The position numbers were made by a program, and so were the translations under genes. The notes beneath the pieces are model-generated. The model saw only the letters and a program-made list of their open reading frames with translations, searched no databases and was not told where the DNA came from. From Hippopus hippopus (taxonomy: Eukaryota; Mollusca; Bivalvia; Cardiida; Cardiidae), in NCBI GenBank assembly GCA_946811185.2, contig OX328105.1:44578845-44642844 (forward strand): DNA of 64,000 nucleotides. Reading direction: 5' to 3'. Positions 20,960-30,905 of this stretch are shown here, one piece after another; position 1 is the first letter of the stretch, and each line of letters opens with the position of its first letter.

Positions 20960-21365
20960 GAAAGACTCGAGCAGGACATACAACGCAAGTTCATAGATGG
21001 AATGAACTAACTTATCGTGGTGGAATTTTTTTCCTCCCAAGTTTTATCGTTCCTGTTCTCAAACACTTCAAACTCGAGTGTTTGCACTTGCTCTCAAGAC
21101 CCTGTGTAATGTCTTACGGATAAGTTTATTTATAAAAACTAGGAAAACAGAGCCTTGTTTGCACAATTTATCAGGTGAATTAGCAAGCCTACACCAACGT
21201 AACAGATTAAAGCGGCTGTAAATAAATTAATATATAATCTTTGTCGAAATAAAATGACACTTTTATTTCAGTTGAACAACATATGCATTTCCTTAATGTT
21301 TTTTTTTCCTACTTTCAATTTCCCGTTTTTCGGTATTTTCAGCTTCCATTTTCCCCCAATGTTTT
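20960..21365. other. No recognisable feature
   Basis: Includes an 'actcgagtgttt' stretch and T-runs. Nothing assignable. Confidence 0.3.
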
Positions 21366-21372
21366 CACTTAA

Positions 21373-21570
21373 TTCTTAAGCTGCTAAGCGCGACTAACTT
21401 TTACGAACAGTATAGATCAAGATCAGACTGCACAGAACGTGCAGTCTGATCTTGAATCTACACTGTCCGATTAGGAGATATTTTTTATCCAAAAATGAGC
21501 TTGAAATAACATTACTCGGATTTTCCTATTGGCGTGAAAGTTTCATTTAAGTTATTCACCAGGATAAGGG
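21373..21570 (+). repeat. PAL-A MITE, near full length
   Basis: TTAA 21369-21372, 'ttcttaagctgctaagcgcg', hairpin at about 21413-21469, right end 'caccaggataaggg' followed by TAAG. Confidence 0.9.
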
Positions 21571-21582
21571 TAAGCCAAATTA

Positions 21583-21719
21583 ACCAGCATTGTCTCCTCT
21601 ATTCACAATGTTTTCTTCGCTTCCAAGGGCAAATTCCTTTATTTTGGGCCGAGTTTTGAACTGTCGTCTCACATGCTTTCAGTTATCGACAATGATAATT
21701 TTTCCTTGTGTGGTAAAGC
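21583..21719 (-). repeat. PAL-B MITE, left half deleted to the palindrome centre
   Basis: It begins 'ttaaccagcattgtctcc' (right arm), then 'cacaatgttttcttc', 'gtcgtctcacatgctttcag', and right end 'gtgtggtaaagcg' before TTAA. Confidence 0.8.
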
Positions 21720-21849
21720 GTTAAATACCAAATCCAGTCAGCGGGAAGTATCCTACTGTGTTCAATTGATGTCAGTGACTTTATAAAGTCACCATCTTCG
21801 CACCGGGAGCTTTAGAATATGGTGACAATTTTCTACAATGCCGATTTCA

Positions 21850-22066
21850 CCCTGTACCAAACAGTCTCGAGTTTTAATGACCCTAAAGAATAAAGCTTTT
21901 GAAAACGTTGTGGGAAGAGGAGAAAATGCTGGTAACCAGCATTTTCTCCTTTTCCCACAATGTTTCCTTCCCTTCCTGGGACACTTTTTATCAGTATAGC
22001 CCACATTAAATGTCATCTATAATGCTTTCAAATAGGACGAGTGTAAAATTTTCTCTTACGTTAAAG
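21850..22066 (-). repeat. PAL-B MITE, near full length
   Basis: 'ccctgtaccaaacagtctcg', 'taatgaccctaaagaataaa', perfect palindrome at about 21899-21964, right part 'aatgctttcaaataggacga'. Confidence 0.88.
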
Positions 22067-22110
22067 GAGAAACAGTTAAACTAGCAAGTACAACGTAGTT
22101 CAGCCTTTAA

Positions 22111-22262
22111 CTCTTTACTATACAGTCCCGGGTTTTAACAACCCTGAGGGTAACCAGCATTTCCCACAATGTTTTGTACTCTTCCATAGGCAAATTTTAA
22201 TTTTTGAGCCCCGTTTAATTTGTCGCCTGCAAATTTGGAACGGCCTAAACTTCTTTCGCTTG
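22111..22262 (-). repeat. PAL-B MITE, left arm deleted to the centre
   Basis: 'ctctttactatacagtcccg', 'ttaacaaccctgag' joined directly to 'ggtaaccagcatttcccaca'. A further deletion removes most of the C-rich arm. Confidence 0.82.
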
Positions 22263-22334
22263 CAAGTTCCAGCCTTTTCTGGCTTGGATTACTCTATAGC
22301 TATCTTAGAGTATTAATCCAAGACCAGGTTGCTT

Positions 22335-22385
22335 TTTCTATGCCTTGTGATCTTGATCTACACCGGCCGCATATGCATTTTAAAT
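22335..22385 (-). repeat. PAL-A fragment
   Basis: 'tgatcttgatctacaccggc' and 'cgcatatgc', one arm only. Confidence 0.5.
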
Positions 22386-22561
22386 CCACATGGTCCACAT
22401 GGTTTTAACTAGGTAAAAGGTCGGGAAAAAGCACAATGGACGATGAAGAACACGGGACACAAGGGGTTGATCTCTTCTCCACGTCGACCTCCTGTAAGAA
22501 ACATGTTTAGAAAAAAGGGGGAAAACCAAAATTTAACATTCTTGAGTTGTTCGCTCTTGGA

Positions 22562-22822
22562 ATAACTGATTGATTGATTGATTGATTGATTGATCGATTG
22601 ATTGATTGACTGATTGATTAGTGATTTACAGCGCTTTCAATATCATTACAGGTAGATCAAGGCAATATTTCACATATTCTTGCACGTCCTGGGTTTCACA
22701 AGGGCCCTAAAGTGTCTTGTCCAAGGACACTCCCACGAAAAACCACGTGCTTCGAGCGAGGATCGAACTCCGGGCCTCCAGGCTGCGGATTCTACACTTT
22801 ATCACTGAGCCACCCAGGACCC
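22562..22822 (-). repeat. tRNA-derived SINE, full length on minus strand
   Basis: It ends in a long (TTGA)n on the plus strand (22562-22620). Minus-strand order: A-box-like 'ggtggctcagtgataaagtg', B box 'ggagttcgatcc', body 'gtgtccttggacaagacact'. A box and B box are both close to consensus, so this is one of the younger copies. Confidence 0.9.
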
Positions 22823-23118
22823 GATACGAATATTAGAATACAAGAATGCAGTCCGAGTGTCCTTAAAAATCTGAACCAGGCAAAGTACAAGCCTCATGTG
22901 TATAGTGAAGGTATACCATGATATACCATGGGAAAGTTCATTCAGATACTTAGAAATTAGGAATTATAGGAGCAAACATCAAGCAGCCACCATTGCTGAC
23001 AGTGGAAACGAAGGTGAGAATGAACACAGAAAGATCTAGATACTCCTGTTTGCAGTCAGAAAAGAATGCTGATGCATATTTGTATTTTTTTTTCTCTTCT
23101 GGTCTGTTTATACACCGA

Positions 23119-23159
23119 TTTTTTTTTTTGGGGGGGGGGGGGTGGGGGTGGGGGAAGGG
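23119..23159 (+). repeat. T-run plus G-run, potential G-quadruplex
   Basis: T9 followed by G14 and several G4-6 blocks separated by T or A. Confidence 0.8.
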
Positions 23160-23257
23160 AACTAAGCAAATTTGAATCAACAAGATTCTACTGTGTCTAC
23201 TGATTGCTGGAGGCTCGATGTGCGATCCCTGGTTTCTCCTACCACATCAGTCATGTA

Positions 23258-23440
23258 CTGTGAAAAGATTAATACATCTGCTTAAAGTATCACCCTTGTC
23301 ATCCTTCACGGTCCGAAACTTTACGCTATTAATAAATATCTGCTCGTTTAAAGACCTAGAGACCTCGGCCGATTATGTGACGACTTGCTCGGTATAATGC
23401 ATTACGAAGATGCATAAACTCTCTTTTTTCCAGAGCTTCG
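23258..23440 (+). repeat. PAL-C MITE, degenerate
   Basis: 'actgtgaaaagattaataca', 'tctgcttaaagtatc', 'gattatgtgacgacttgctc', 'ataatgcattacgaagatgc', 'cagagcttc'. The hairpin core is mutated (gtcatccttcacggtccg). Confidence 0.7.
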
Positions 23441-23586
23441 TTCACATGTAGGGAAGGCTGCATTTTTTCCTACTCGTGTCAAATTGTACTGACTACATGA
23501 ATTATTGAAACACAATAGAATGTTGCTGAGCTGAAATATAACGTCCACAGGGAAACTTATTCTTTCTACTTCAAATCTAAGTTTAA

Positions 23587-23771
23587 CCTTTATCCGTCTA
23601 AATAACTGAAACGAAACTTTTATGCCTATAGTAAAAACCCAAATGTATTTTTTTCGGTAAAAGCATGTTCTTATCGGACAGTGTAGATCAATGATCATAC
23701 TGCACGTTCTGTGCAGTCTGCTGTTGATCTACACTGTCCGCAAAAGGTCAGTGAATCTGACAGCTTAAGGG
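23587..23771 (-). repeat. PAL-A MITE with TTAA on both sides, 19-bp shorter
   Basis: TTAA 23583-23586 and 23772-23775. Left 'cctttatccgtctaaataac', hairpin at about 23676-23740 with a few mismatches, right 'gacagcttaaggg'. Confidence 0.9.
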
Positions 23772-23788
23772 TTAACTCTTTACCCTTC

Positions 23789-24077
23789 GAGCCGGTGGCG
23801 CAGTCGTATAGCGTATAGGACTTGAAAACAGGGGGTCGCTGGTTCGAATCCTCAGCTAGGCCAATTCCTTTCCGAGGATAGATGATAGTCATTGCAACAG
23901 GATTCATTCTTCTCTCATTGTTTCCACGATGGTTATATGGAGCAACCCAGTGGCTTGGGACGAATATTGTGCTAAGTACTCGTGACAAAAACTCCAGAAA
24001 GACATGGATAGATGCACTGACTGCCGCGATATAACTGAAATAATATTGAAAACGGCATTAAACACAAAACAATCAAC
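23789..24077 (+). repeat. tRNA-derived SINE, full length
   Basis: Head 'gagccggtggcgcagtcgta' (A box) and 'cgctggttcgaatcctcagc' (B box), body 'gatgatagtcattgcaacag', 'aacccagtggcttgggacga', 'attgtgctaagtactcg', tail 'gccgcgatataactgaaata' + 'ttgaaaacggcattaaacac', end 'caatcaactcaat'. Longer head-body version than 1095-1330, sharing the same tail. Confidence 0.92.
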
Positions 24078-24385
24078 TCAATATGACCTGAAAGAAAAGC
24101 TCACTGTGAGGTATCGCACTCGTTCACATAATCAAATGCCACTCGAGTGCCAGTTATTAATCCTCTATTATGTTGATGAGTCTTCCTGTTTGAAGTATTA
24201 CGATAAAACCCGACATAATCCAATTTTCCACGCAACCTCGGGTCATTACTCTATAATACCTTAACAATAATCCCATTAAATATTAATAAACTTAGTTATT
24301 AATACGCTATATAGTACAAAGGGCGAATTCTTTTAAAGTGCCTTTTCTTCCACTACAAAACTGCTGGATTTTCCTGTCTAAAAGC

Positions 24386-24598
24386 TTTACCAAACAAACT
24401 CGTGTTTTAACGACACTGAAGATAAATGCTTTTGAAAACAATGTGGGTAAAGGAGAAAATGCTGGTATTCAGCATTTTCTCCTTTTCCCACATTGTTTTC
24501 TGCCATTCCATCAACAATCTTAATTTTTCAATCATATTTGTTTTGTCACCTGCAAAATGTTTCGATTTGAAAACGTAAAAAAAATGCCGTTTGGAGTT
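24386..24598 (-). repeat. PAL-B MITE, near full length
   Basis: 'taccaaacaaactcgtgttt', palindrome at about 24435-24500 centred on 'gctggtattcagc' (two centre changes), right end 'tgccgtttgg'. Confidence 0.87.
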
Positions 24599-24607
24599 AA
24601 TTTTTTC

Positions 24608-24705
24608 GAGCTGTTGCGGACAGTGTAGATGAAGATCAGACTGCATAGAAGGTGTTGTCTGATCTTAGATCTACACTGTCAGACACATCAAGATTTTCCG
24701 TCGAA
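24608..24705 (+). repeat. PAL-A hairpin core
   Basis: 'gcggacagtgtagatgaaga' / 'tagatctacactgtcaga' with a mutated loop-proximal part. Confidence 0.78.
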
Positions 24706-24864
24706 AAAAAAATTGATGTTATGGGTTTCACAATTGGTCTGATTTTTTTAATCTGACTTATTTAGAGTTTTAACAGGTAACCATTCTTTGAGCAGGCAAC
24801 TTAATGGTCTTGGGGATCACTTTTGAAAAAGAAATTACAGTAAAAGGAGTAAATTTTGCCCTCA

Positions 24865-25030
24865 TCCTCTGTCTGTCTGTCTGTCTGTCAAACCGGCTGG
24901 CCGGCTGGCTGGCTTTGTGTCTGTCTGTCTGTCTGTCAATCCGTTCGTGCACCCGCCGTCCTGACTGTCTGCCTGACTGTCTGCCTGTCTGTCCGTTCGC
25001 CTGACTGTCTCTCTCTCTTTCTCTTTTTCG
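24865..25030 (+). repeat. (CTGT)n-rich compound microsatellite
   Basis: CTGT units interleaved with GGCTGGC and CCTGACTG variants, ending in CT-rich sequence. Open frames on both strands are artefacts. Confidence 0.93.
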
Positions 25031-25407
25031 TTTCTGTCTTTCCTTACAATTGCCCACCTTTTTTTGCAATAATAATTGTTAAATTTTGTTTTAAGCCATA
25101 TATCGACAGAGAATTCCAGTCAGCTCTATAACAAATTCGGTCTACTGCAGAGACTTGTAATTTATGTTCCACAAAAAGACGCTTAGAAAGCAGAAAAGGT
25201 GGTTTGCGTCAGGGTGCAATGTCAACTCTCTTGTTAATTTTGTAATTAAGACTGATCAAAAGGATGCCTTGAAGCAATGTTAGTCATTGATTGATCCAAG
25301 TTAACCTAGAATATTGCAGCTGTATCTATTTCAACTTAAAATCGTGGTAAAACGGAGGGAAACAATATGTTTTAAGAATCACTTCATTAAGAGGTTCTTT
25401 AAATTTT

Positions 25408-25605
25408 TACCAAACCACAAAACTTTAGACTTGTCAATGTGTGCAGCAGATAACTTGAATTCGACTCAAATGCAGGAGCTTGTCTATGAAAGGGTAGAAT
25501 ACATTGATAGACAAAGAGAAAAAGCTGGATGCCAGCATTTTCTCCTTTTCCCACAATGTTTGAAAAGTTTTTTTTTTCTCTAGATAAAGCACATGATTGT
25601 GTGGT
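25408..25605 (+). repeat. PAL-B MITE, near full length
   Basis: 'taccaaaccacaaaacttta', 'gacttgtcaatgtgtgcag', left arm altered (cattgatagacaaagagaaa), right arm intact, 'gattgtgtggttaac' end. Confidence 0.82.
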
Positions 25606-25634
25606 TAACGTTAAGGTACGAGTACGCTTCAACC

Positions 25635-25822
25635 TCTGTTTGTCTGTCTTTCCGTTTATTCGATGGCTCTGTGTCTGTTTGTCTGTCTGTCAGTCCGCCC
25701 GCCCGCCCGCCCGTCCGTCCGTCCGCCTATCTGTCTGTCTGTCTATTTTCCTAACTGCCTCCGCCTTTCTACTCTCACTTATTCTTCGTTCCTCCTATCT
25801 CTCTCTCTGTCCCTCTCTTTGT
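25635..25822 (+). repeat. (CTGT)n / (CCGC)n compound microsatellite
   Basis: Runs of TGTC, then CCGCCCG and CCGTCCGT, then CTGT, then CT-rich. Confidence 0.92.
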
Positions 25823-26089
25823 ATACCCTAATCACAGTCACCCAATATTTACGTTTCTTGGTACGATAAATTGTCACACTAACATCTGTCTATATGTATA
25901 ACCTAATAAGCACATGCCAATATTACATTCTAATGAATAATGAACGACATACACCTGCCGGTGGCTGCACATTTCTAAATGATTTATTTGGTTTCGACAC
26001 GCTTGTGAGAGCGAAAGGACGATCTAGAAGAAACGGAAATATTACGGAAATTAAAAAAAAGAAGACCTTTAGCGTGAAGCGACCTCTGA

Positions 26090-26140
26090 TCTCTTCGACA
26101 AGAAGAGTAGACCAAAATCAGACTGCACACCTGTGAGAAG
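26090..26140 (+). repeat. PAL-A fragment
   Basis: 'gtagaccaaaatcagactgc' + 'acacctgtga', a single arm. Confidence 0.45.
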
Positions 26141-26206
26141 CTTTACAACAAAACCTAATTCTATGACTTATATGTTGTAGTACTGTCGGTACTTTGGGTT
26201 TTTTAA

Positions 26207-26410
26207 CCCTCAAACTGCTAAGTGCGACTCACTGACCTTTTGCGGACAGTGTAGATTAAGATCAGACTGCATAGAACATGCAGTCTGATCTTGAATCTAC
26301 TCTGTCCGATAAGCAGATATTATTTCCCAAAACATAACTTTGAAATAGCAATATTTGGGTTTTTATTATCTAACTGAAAATTTCATTTTAGTTATTCAGC
26401 AGGACAAGGG
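26207..26410 (+). repeat. PAL-A MITE, full length 204 bp, TTAA both sides
   Basis: TTAA 26203-26206 and 26411-26414. 'ccctcaaactgctaagtgcg', hairpin at about 26241-26309, right end 'cagcaggacaaggg'. The right TTAA is also the first four bases of the next element's inverted end. Confidence 0.93.
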
Positions 26411-26411
26411 T

Positions 26412-26636
26412 TAAGGTTTACGGCCCCTAACTTTCCTATTAAAAGACGGAAACTTCCGAGATTGGCCGAATAGCCTTTACGAAAACGTCGATGTTACACG
26501 ATATGTACCGATGAGTTAGTGAGTCTACGGCCCCTAACTCTCGTCACATTAAACGATGGAAGCTGTCGAGATTGGCCGAATAGCCTTTAAGAAAACGTCG
26601 ATGTTGACCAGTGAGTTAAGAGCCGTAGACCTTAAT
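26412..26636. repeat. 107-bp tandem dimer bounded by inverted ends
   Basis: Unit starts 'cggcccctaact' at 26421 and 26528 (107 bp apart); both units contain 'gagattggccgaatagcctt' and 'gaaaacgtcgatgtt'. Outer ends 'ttaaggtttacggcccctaa' and 'gagccgtagaccttaa' are inverted copies, so the dimer may be one element. It separates a PAL-A from a PAL-B fragment. Confidence 0.8.
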
Positions 26637-26637
26637 A

Positions 26638-26697
26638 CATCGTCTGCAAATGTTTTTGATTTGGACATACCTAAAATTTGTAGTCTGGTAGAGGGTT
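26638..26697 (-). repeat. PAL-B MITE, right end only
   Basis: 'catcgtctgcaaatgttttt', 'gatttggacatacctaaaat', 'gtctggtagaggg' before TTAA. Confidence 0.75.
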
Positions 26698-27046
26698 AAT
26701 CAGTCAATTTTTATATCATTCTAAAACCCCAGTAAATTTCACACATAGTGGACAATTGTTTGAAAAAAGAGGACAGAAAAGTTATCAACAGTAAGGAAAC
26801 ATTTTGGTGAAAAGGGCAACAACAAGTATTGATTGTAATAAGAAACTGCTCCTTTCCCGACATTGTTTCAAAAGCTTTAAATCTTAGAGGCAAAGCGGTG
26901 TTTAATGAGTGAGTACCCTTGTTCGGGGTAAGAAGAATGTGATCTTTCACCGTAGTTAACAATGGATATATTTAATGTCCTTAATACTAAACAATACTTG
27001 CTTTGTCTCTACTGTCTAATTGAAATTGAGTCAACGAAAAGAAGTT

Positions 27047-27118
27047 TGATAGGCTGGTAGATTGGTTGGTTGGTTGATCAATCGGTCGGTTTATTGACGT
27101 TAAACGCCGTCATGATTG
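27047..27118 (-). repeat. SINE tail fragment on minus strand
   Basis: (TTGG)n-like run, then 'tattgacgttaaacgccgtc', the inverse of the common SINE tail. Confidence 0.65.
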
Positions 27119-27138
27119 ACGTTTTACACCCGTAGCTC

Positions 27139-27242
27139 ATAATGTCAACCGAATTAGCTCGAGTGGTAGAGCGCGAGATTCGTAATCGACAAATCATCTC
27201 GGCATACTTTCGGGTCTGGGTTCGATTCCCACGGCTGGCCAC
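27139..27242 (+). repeat. tRNA-like SINE head (second head type)
   Basis: A box 'tagctcgagtggtagagcgc', 'gattcgtaatc' in the anticodon position, a long spacer, B box 'gggttcgattccc', 3' 'cggctggcc'. The long region between anticodon arm and T arm is like class II (Ser/Leu) tRNAs. The 5' strand of the acceptor stem is eroded ('aaccgaa'), so this is not a functional tRNA gene. Sister copy at 39983-40092. Confidence 0.75.
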
Positions 27243-27347
27243 TAACAGCCTTCTAGGGGTTTCGCCCATATGGGCAACTGGTAGCGACCATAAGTAAACG
27301 AAAACAAATCAATTAGGCGTTGATATCTCGGGTTCAGATAATCTCTA

Positions 27348-27460
27348 ACCCTTTCAGTTCCTAAGGCGAAGACAAGGGCTTTTGTTCGAATGCATGGAGC
27401 AAGATCAGACTGCACAGAACATGCAGTCTGATCCTTGAATCGCTCTGTCCGATATTTAGG
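27348..27460 (+). repeat. PAL-A MITE, partial
   Basis: 'aaccctttcagttcctaagg' left end, hairpin 'gagcaagatcagactgcaca' / inverse, then cut off. Confidence 0.8.
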
Positions 27461-27522
27461 GAAGTGTTCTGGAATGGGAAAGCATTTAAACTACTTCAAG
27501 TTGGTTATGCCGCGTGACCTAA

Positions 27523-27727
27523 CCCCTAGGCTGCTAAGCGCGACTCGGGGCGCTTTTGCGGACAGTGTAGATCAAGATCAGACTGCACAAAACGTGCAGT
27601 CTGATCTTGGATCTACACTGTCCGATACAGTATTTTTTATCAGGTGAAATCAACTTTGAAACTGCAATATTTGGGTGTTTTCGTATTGAGTGGAAGTATT
27701 TGTGTCATTTATGTATCAGCTTTAGGG
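27523..27727 (+). repeat. PAL-A MITE, near full length
   Basis: 'cccctaggctgctaagcgcg', perfect hairpin at about 27560-27623, right end 'cagctttaggg' before TTAA 27728-27731. The left flank is CTAA. Confidence 0.9.
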
Positions 27728-27739
27728 TTAAAGGACGTG

Positions 27740-28080
27740 AGAACACGTGGTTTGTTTCATATACTACGAGTGAAGATGTCGGTTTGTATGTTTGCAAGTG
27801 ATTCCAGTTTTTTAACTATCTCACGTGGTTGATAGATCGAAGAAGATCTTTGTTTTTTTTTCTGCAAACTGGGAAATAGTTATCTTTATCATATTATTGT
27901 CAGAAGATGTTTAATTCACGAAAATTTGATAGGAAATGTCAAAGGTTAGAACAATGGTACATGTATTTAAATTTATACCCTACCGTTACAGTCTCTTTTA
28001 TCAAAAAGGAAGAAAAAACATACTATGGTACATGTACACGTGAAACAAAGGAGGAACATGTTATGGAAAAGATAATTGGC
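27740..28080. other. No recognisable feature
   Basis: Two small frames (27644-27832, 27907-28089) carry no recognisable domain. Confidence 0.3.
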
Positions 28081-28094
28081 GTTTTATGAAAGGC

Positions 28095-28165
28095 AGGGTA
28101 AAAACAGTATTGAAAAAGGAGCAATTTGCCATTTCTCCTTTTCCCTTGAACTGTTTCAACGCCTG
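28095..28165. repeat. Low-identity PAL-B-like palindrome
   Basis: 'cagtattgaaaaaggagcaa' / 'tttctccttttcccttgaac' with 'tttgcca' centre. Same variant class as 34381-34460. Confidence 0.5.
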
Positions 28166-28232
28166 TCCACTGTAGGCTGACTTACTATGACGTGGTTATA
28201 AGTTCATTTTAAGCTCTGTGCCAACAATTTAA

Positions 28233-28438
28233 GCCTTTATCAAACGGCAAAATTCTAGAATTGTCCAAAACGAAAGCATTTTCAGACGACAAATCAATAG
28301 TGGCCCAAATGACGAGATTTGTCTGTAAAAAGATTGTGGGGGAAAAAGAAAATGCTGGTTACAAGCATTTTCTCCTTTTCTCACAAAGTTTTCAAAAGAC
28401 ATCTTCAGGTTCGTTAAAACGCGGGATTGTTTGGTACA
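28233..28438 (+). repeat. PAL-B MITE, near full length
   Basis: 'gcctttatcaaacggc', 'gaattgtccaaaacgaaagc', palindrome with mutated arms (gtgggggaaaaagaaaatg), right end 'gcgggattgtttgg'. Confidence 0.83.
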
Positions 28439-28736
28439 AGTTTAGGTTTTCTTTTTGCACACAGTAAATAGATGCTACATAAGACTGGACAGTACATATA
28501 TATCTACTCGTACATTTTTGAGAATACTTTTAAAGCTACAGTGGCTGAAACAGCCTTACAACTCTTTCAGCCGACTCTTTCTACCATACTGAAAATGTAA
28601 CTTATTTACTCTGTTTGTGATGCAAGGGTTAATCTTTTATTTCTTCATTTTTATCTCGACATAATCTTAGATTATTGGATCTTATATCACTAACGTCGAT
28701 ATCATGTCAAATGAATAAAGAAATCTCGTAATTTAA

Positions 28737-28951
28737 CCCCTTTATCAAACAATCTAGTGTTTTGGATAAGACATTTTGAAGAGATCGTGGGAAAGGGAGA
28801 AAATTCTTGTAACAAGCATTTTCTCCTTTTTCCCATGATGTTTCTACCTCTTTAGAGACAACTCCAATGACTTGAGACACAGTTAATTTGTCTTCTGCAA
28901 ATTCAATCCAAATTTGACATGTCTAAAATTTGTATCATTTGGGAAAAGAAT
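28737..28951 (-). repeat. PAL-B MITE, near full length
   Basis: 'cccctttatcaaacaatcta', arms 'tgggaaagggagaaaattct' and inverse, right end 'gtctaaaatttgtatcattt'. Confidence 0.82.
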
Positions 28952-28954
28952 AAA

Positions 28955-29352
28955 CCCTTTACTGCACAAATACGACCTTTCACGCCCCTGCAGCCGAATT
29001 CATAGAAAAAAATCGTAGGAATAGGAGCAATTGCTCACCACAAACAATCGCTCCATTTTGCACAATGTTTAACATCCTATTGGTAATTATCATTTCTTCT
29101 TTACCCACAATGTTTATCTTTTTAGAGACATGTTCTTTCATTATACCCACATCTAGTTTTTCTGTCCTTGGATAAGCCACACCAGAGCCTAGTATTTGTG
29201 AAACCCAGGGCATACATGAATATGACATGTGCTGTCGCCGTGATACGACTGAAATAAAGCTGAAAGGGGCGTATAACATCAATCAATCTGATTTTTCGTC
29301 GGCAATTGCTTTCAGTTTGGAAAAAGTCTAAAATTTTGTCATTTTCTAAAGT
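28955..29352 (-). mobile_element. PAL-B variant interrupted by a SINE
   Basis: 'ccctttactgcacaaatacg', 'gcaattgctcacc' variant palindrome, 'ttacccacaatgtttatctt', then a SINE (29165-29288), then the right end 'cgtcggcaattgctttcagt' and 'gtctaaaattttgtc'. Both halves align to one PAL-B. Confidence 0.75.
29165..29288 (+). repeat. SINE 3' half nested in PAL-B
   Basis: 'gaaacccagggcatacatga', 'gtcgccgtgatacgactgaa', 'ataacatcaatcaatc'. It splits a PAL-B right arm. Confidence 0.82.
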
Positions 29353-29393
29353 TTCAAATGATAAAGAGAATCTGTTTTATTTATTCGGGTTAA

Positions 29394-29651
29394 CATTTTA
29401 TCAGAAAACAAAAAGTTAGCCATCTCCATTTTAAAAGCGCTTGCAGACGACCAATTAAATGTCGCCAAAATGTTAGGATTCGTCTGTGATATAGTAAAGA
29501 AACATTGTGGGAAAAGCAACTGGAAACCACCATTTTCTCCCTTTCTTACAATGTTTTCAAATCGCTATGTCAGGGTCTTTTTCCCACAATATTTTCAAAA
29601 GCCTTTTTTTCAGGGTCATTAAAACTTGGGAGTGTTTTGTAAATAGGTATT
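29394..29651 (+). repeat. PAL-B MITE with a ~48-bp internal repeat
   Basis: TTAA 29390-29393, 'cattttatcagaaaacaaaa', damaged centre, then 'caatgttttcaaatcgctat...cagggtc' and a second 'ttttcccacaatattttcaa...cagggtc', so the right arm is duplicated. Confidence 0.8.
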
Positions 29652-29938
29652 AAAGGAGATGGTGGCTTTGGAATTGAAATACAAGTGAAAAGCTACGGGA
29701 ATGATGTTTTTGGTGACCGGTACATACTGTTTATAAACGTTTCGAAACATTATTTCAACAGAAGGTTCACTGTTTACTTTGTTGGGAGCAGTCAAAGACG
29801 GAACAAAACATTTTGTTTGTTACAAATATTGGCAATTCGATCAGCTCCGAAACCTGGTATAATGTGACCAAGGTTACAGAAAATAATGGTCATTTTCCGG
29901 TAATTTATTGGCCTTTTTTTTCATTTTTACGAAGTTCA

Positions 29939-30048
29939 CCCTTTACGAGTTTTAACCCCCCTGATTAAAGAAGGCTTTTGAGAACATTGTTGTGTGCAAA
30001 TGTTTTCAATTTGGTGGAATACAACTTATTTCTGTCGTTTGGTAAGCT
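29939..30048 (-). repeat. PAL-B MITE with palindrome deleted
   Basis: 'ccctttacgagttttaaccc', 'gaaggcttttgagaacattg' joined to 'tgtgcaaatgttttcaattt'. The whole right arm is missing. Confidence 0.75.
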
Positions 30049-30054
30049 GAAACC

Positions 30055-30900
30055 CTTTTGTAAACTTACCCATATTTGCATTTTGACCGTGTTCTAAAAA
30101 TAAACTTGATGCAAGCGTGTGTTGTTACTGTTGCTCCTGCTGCTGCTTTTGGTCGTGTCAAAGACTTTTCTTACAATGTTTTTCCGACTTTTTGTCGGCA
30201 AAAAATGCTCCATATACAATGACTGACCGTATTTAACTTCACGGTTTTCTTGAAGATCGATATATGAATTATATAATATATATAATATCAACTAATATCT
30301 GAAAAAAAAAAAGACTTTTGATGGCCATGCGATGGACAGTTTTGTGAAAAAAAAGGGGAGGGGAATCGCCCAAAAGAAGTAATTGCCCCTTTTCCCTTTT
30401 TGTCTTTCTTTAAAACGGTACAGTTATGGATGAAATAAACACAGGGGGGTGAAGAAATATTGAAAAGGATGTGCTAACTTTGTTACGAGGGATTTGTAAA
30501 GCGCCGAGTGAAACTGAAAACCAAACAGCGAACACGTGACCTTATTACGTCATCGATCTTGGTGACAGTCACGACTGTATAATATTTCGTTGACTTTTAG
30601 CGCCTTTTTTTGCCATTGTCATGGTAACATTTATTGATCAAGACCTGTTTCGTGAATGAAACAAAAAAAAAAAAAGATGTTGTAATACCAATGTTTTCAG
30701 TGTACCGTACAGTACACCAATTTTCCGTCTTTTGTGCAAGTGTTTGGCGCTGCGAGGTATATGAAAGTAAGAGCTCCTACCCCCATACAGCCCCATCCCC
30801 TGGGAAAAAAGGAGGCAAGTTATCCAGTCTATATGTGGATGTGAATCTAAAGCCAAGTAGGGTACATGTATAAAATCATATAATCGTAAAAGAAAGCTCA
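30055..30900. other. Mostly unassigned
   Basis: A PAL-B-like scrap at 30340-30405 ('ccttttccctttttgtc'), an A-run at 30661 and an AT dinucleotide patch near 30270. No convincing frame. Confidence 0.35.
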
Positions 30901-30905
30901 GGTAT

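Noticed and set aside
23789..23865. Functional tRNA gene
   Set aside because: A and B boxes are good, but the sequence runs into the SINE body and tail shared with at least six other loci.
27139..27242. Functional tRNA gene
   Set aside because: Acceptor stem does not pair fully, and a sister copy with the same 3' extension shows it is a dispersed SINE head.
30270..30292. TATA-like promoter element
   Set aside because: Only an AT dinucleotide patch with no downstream gene evidence.
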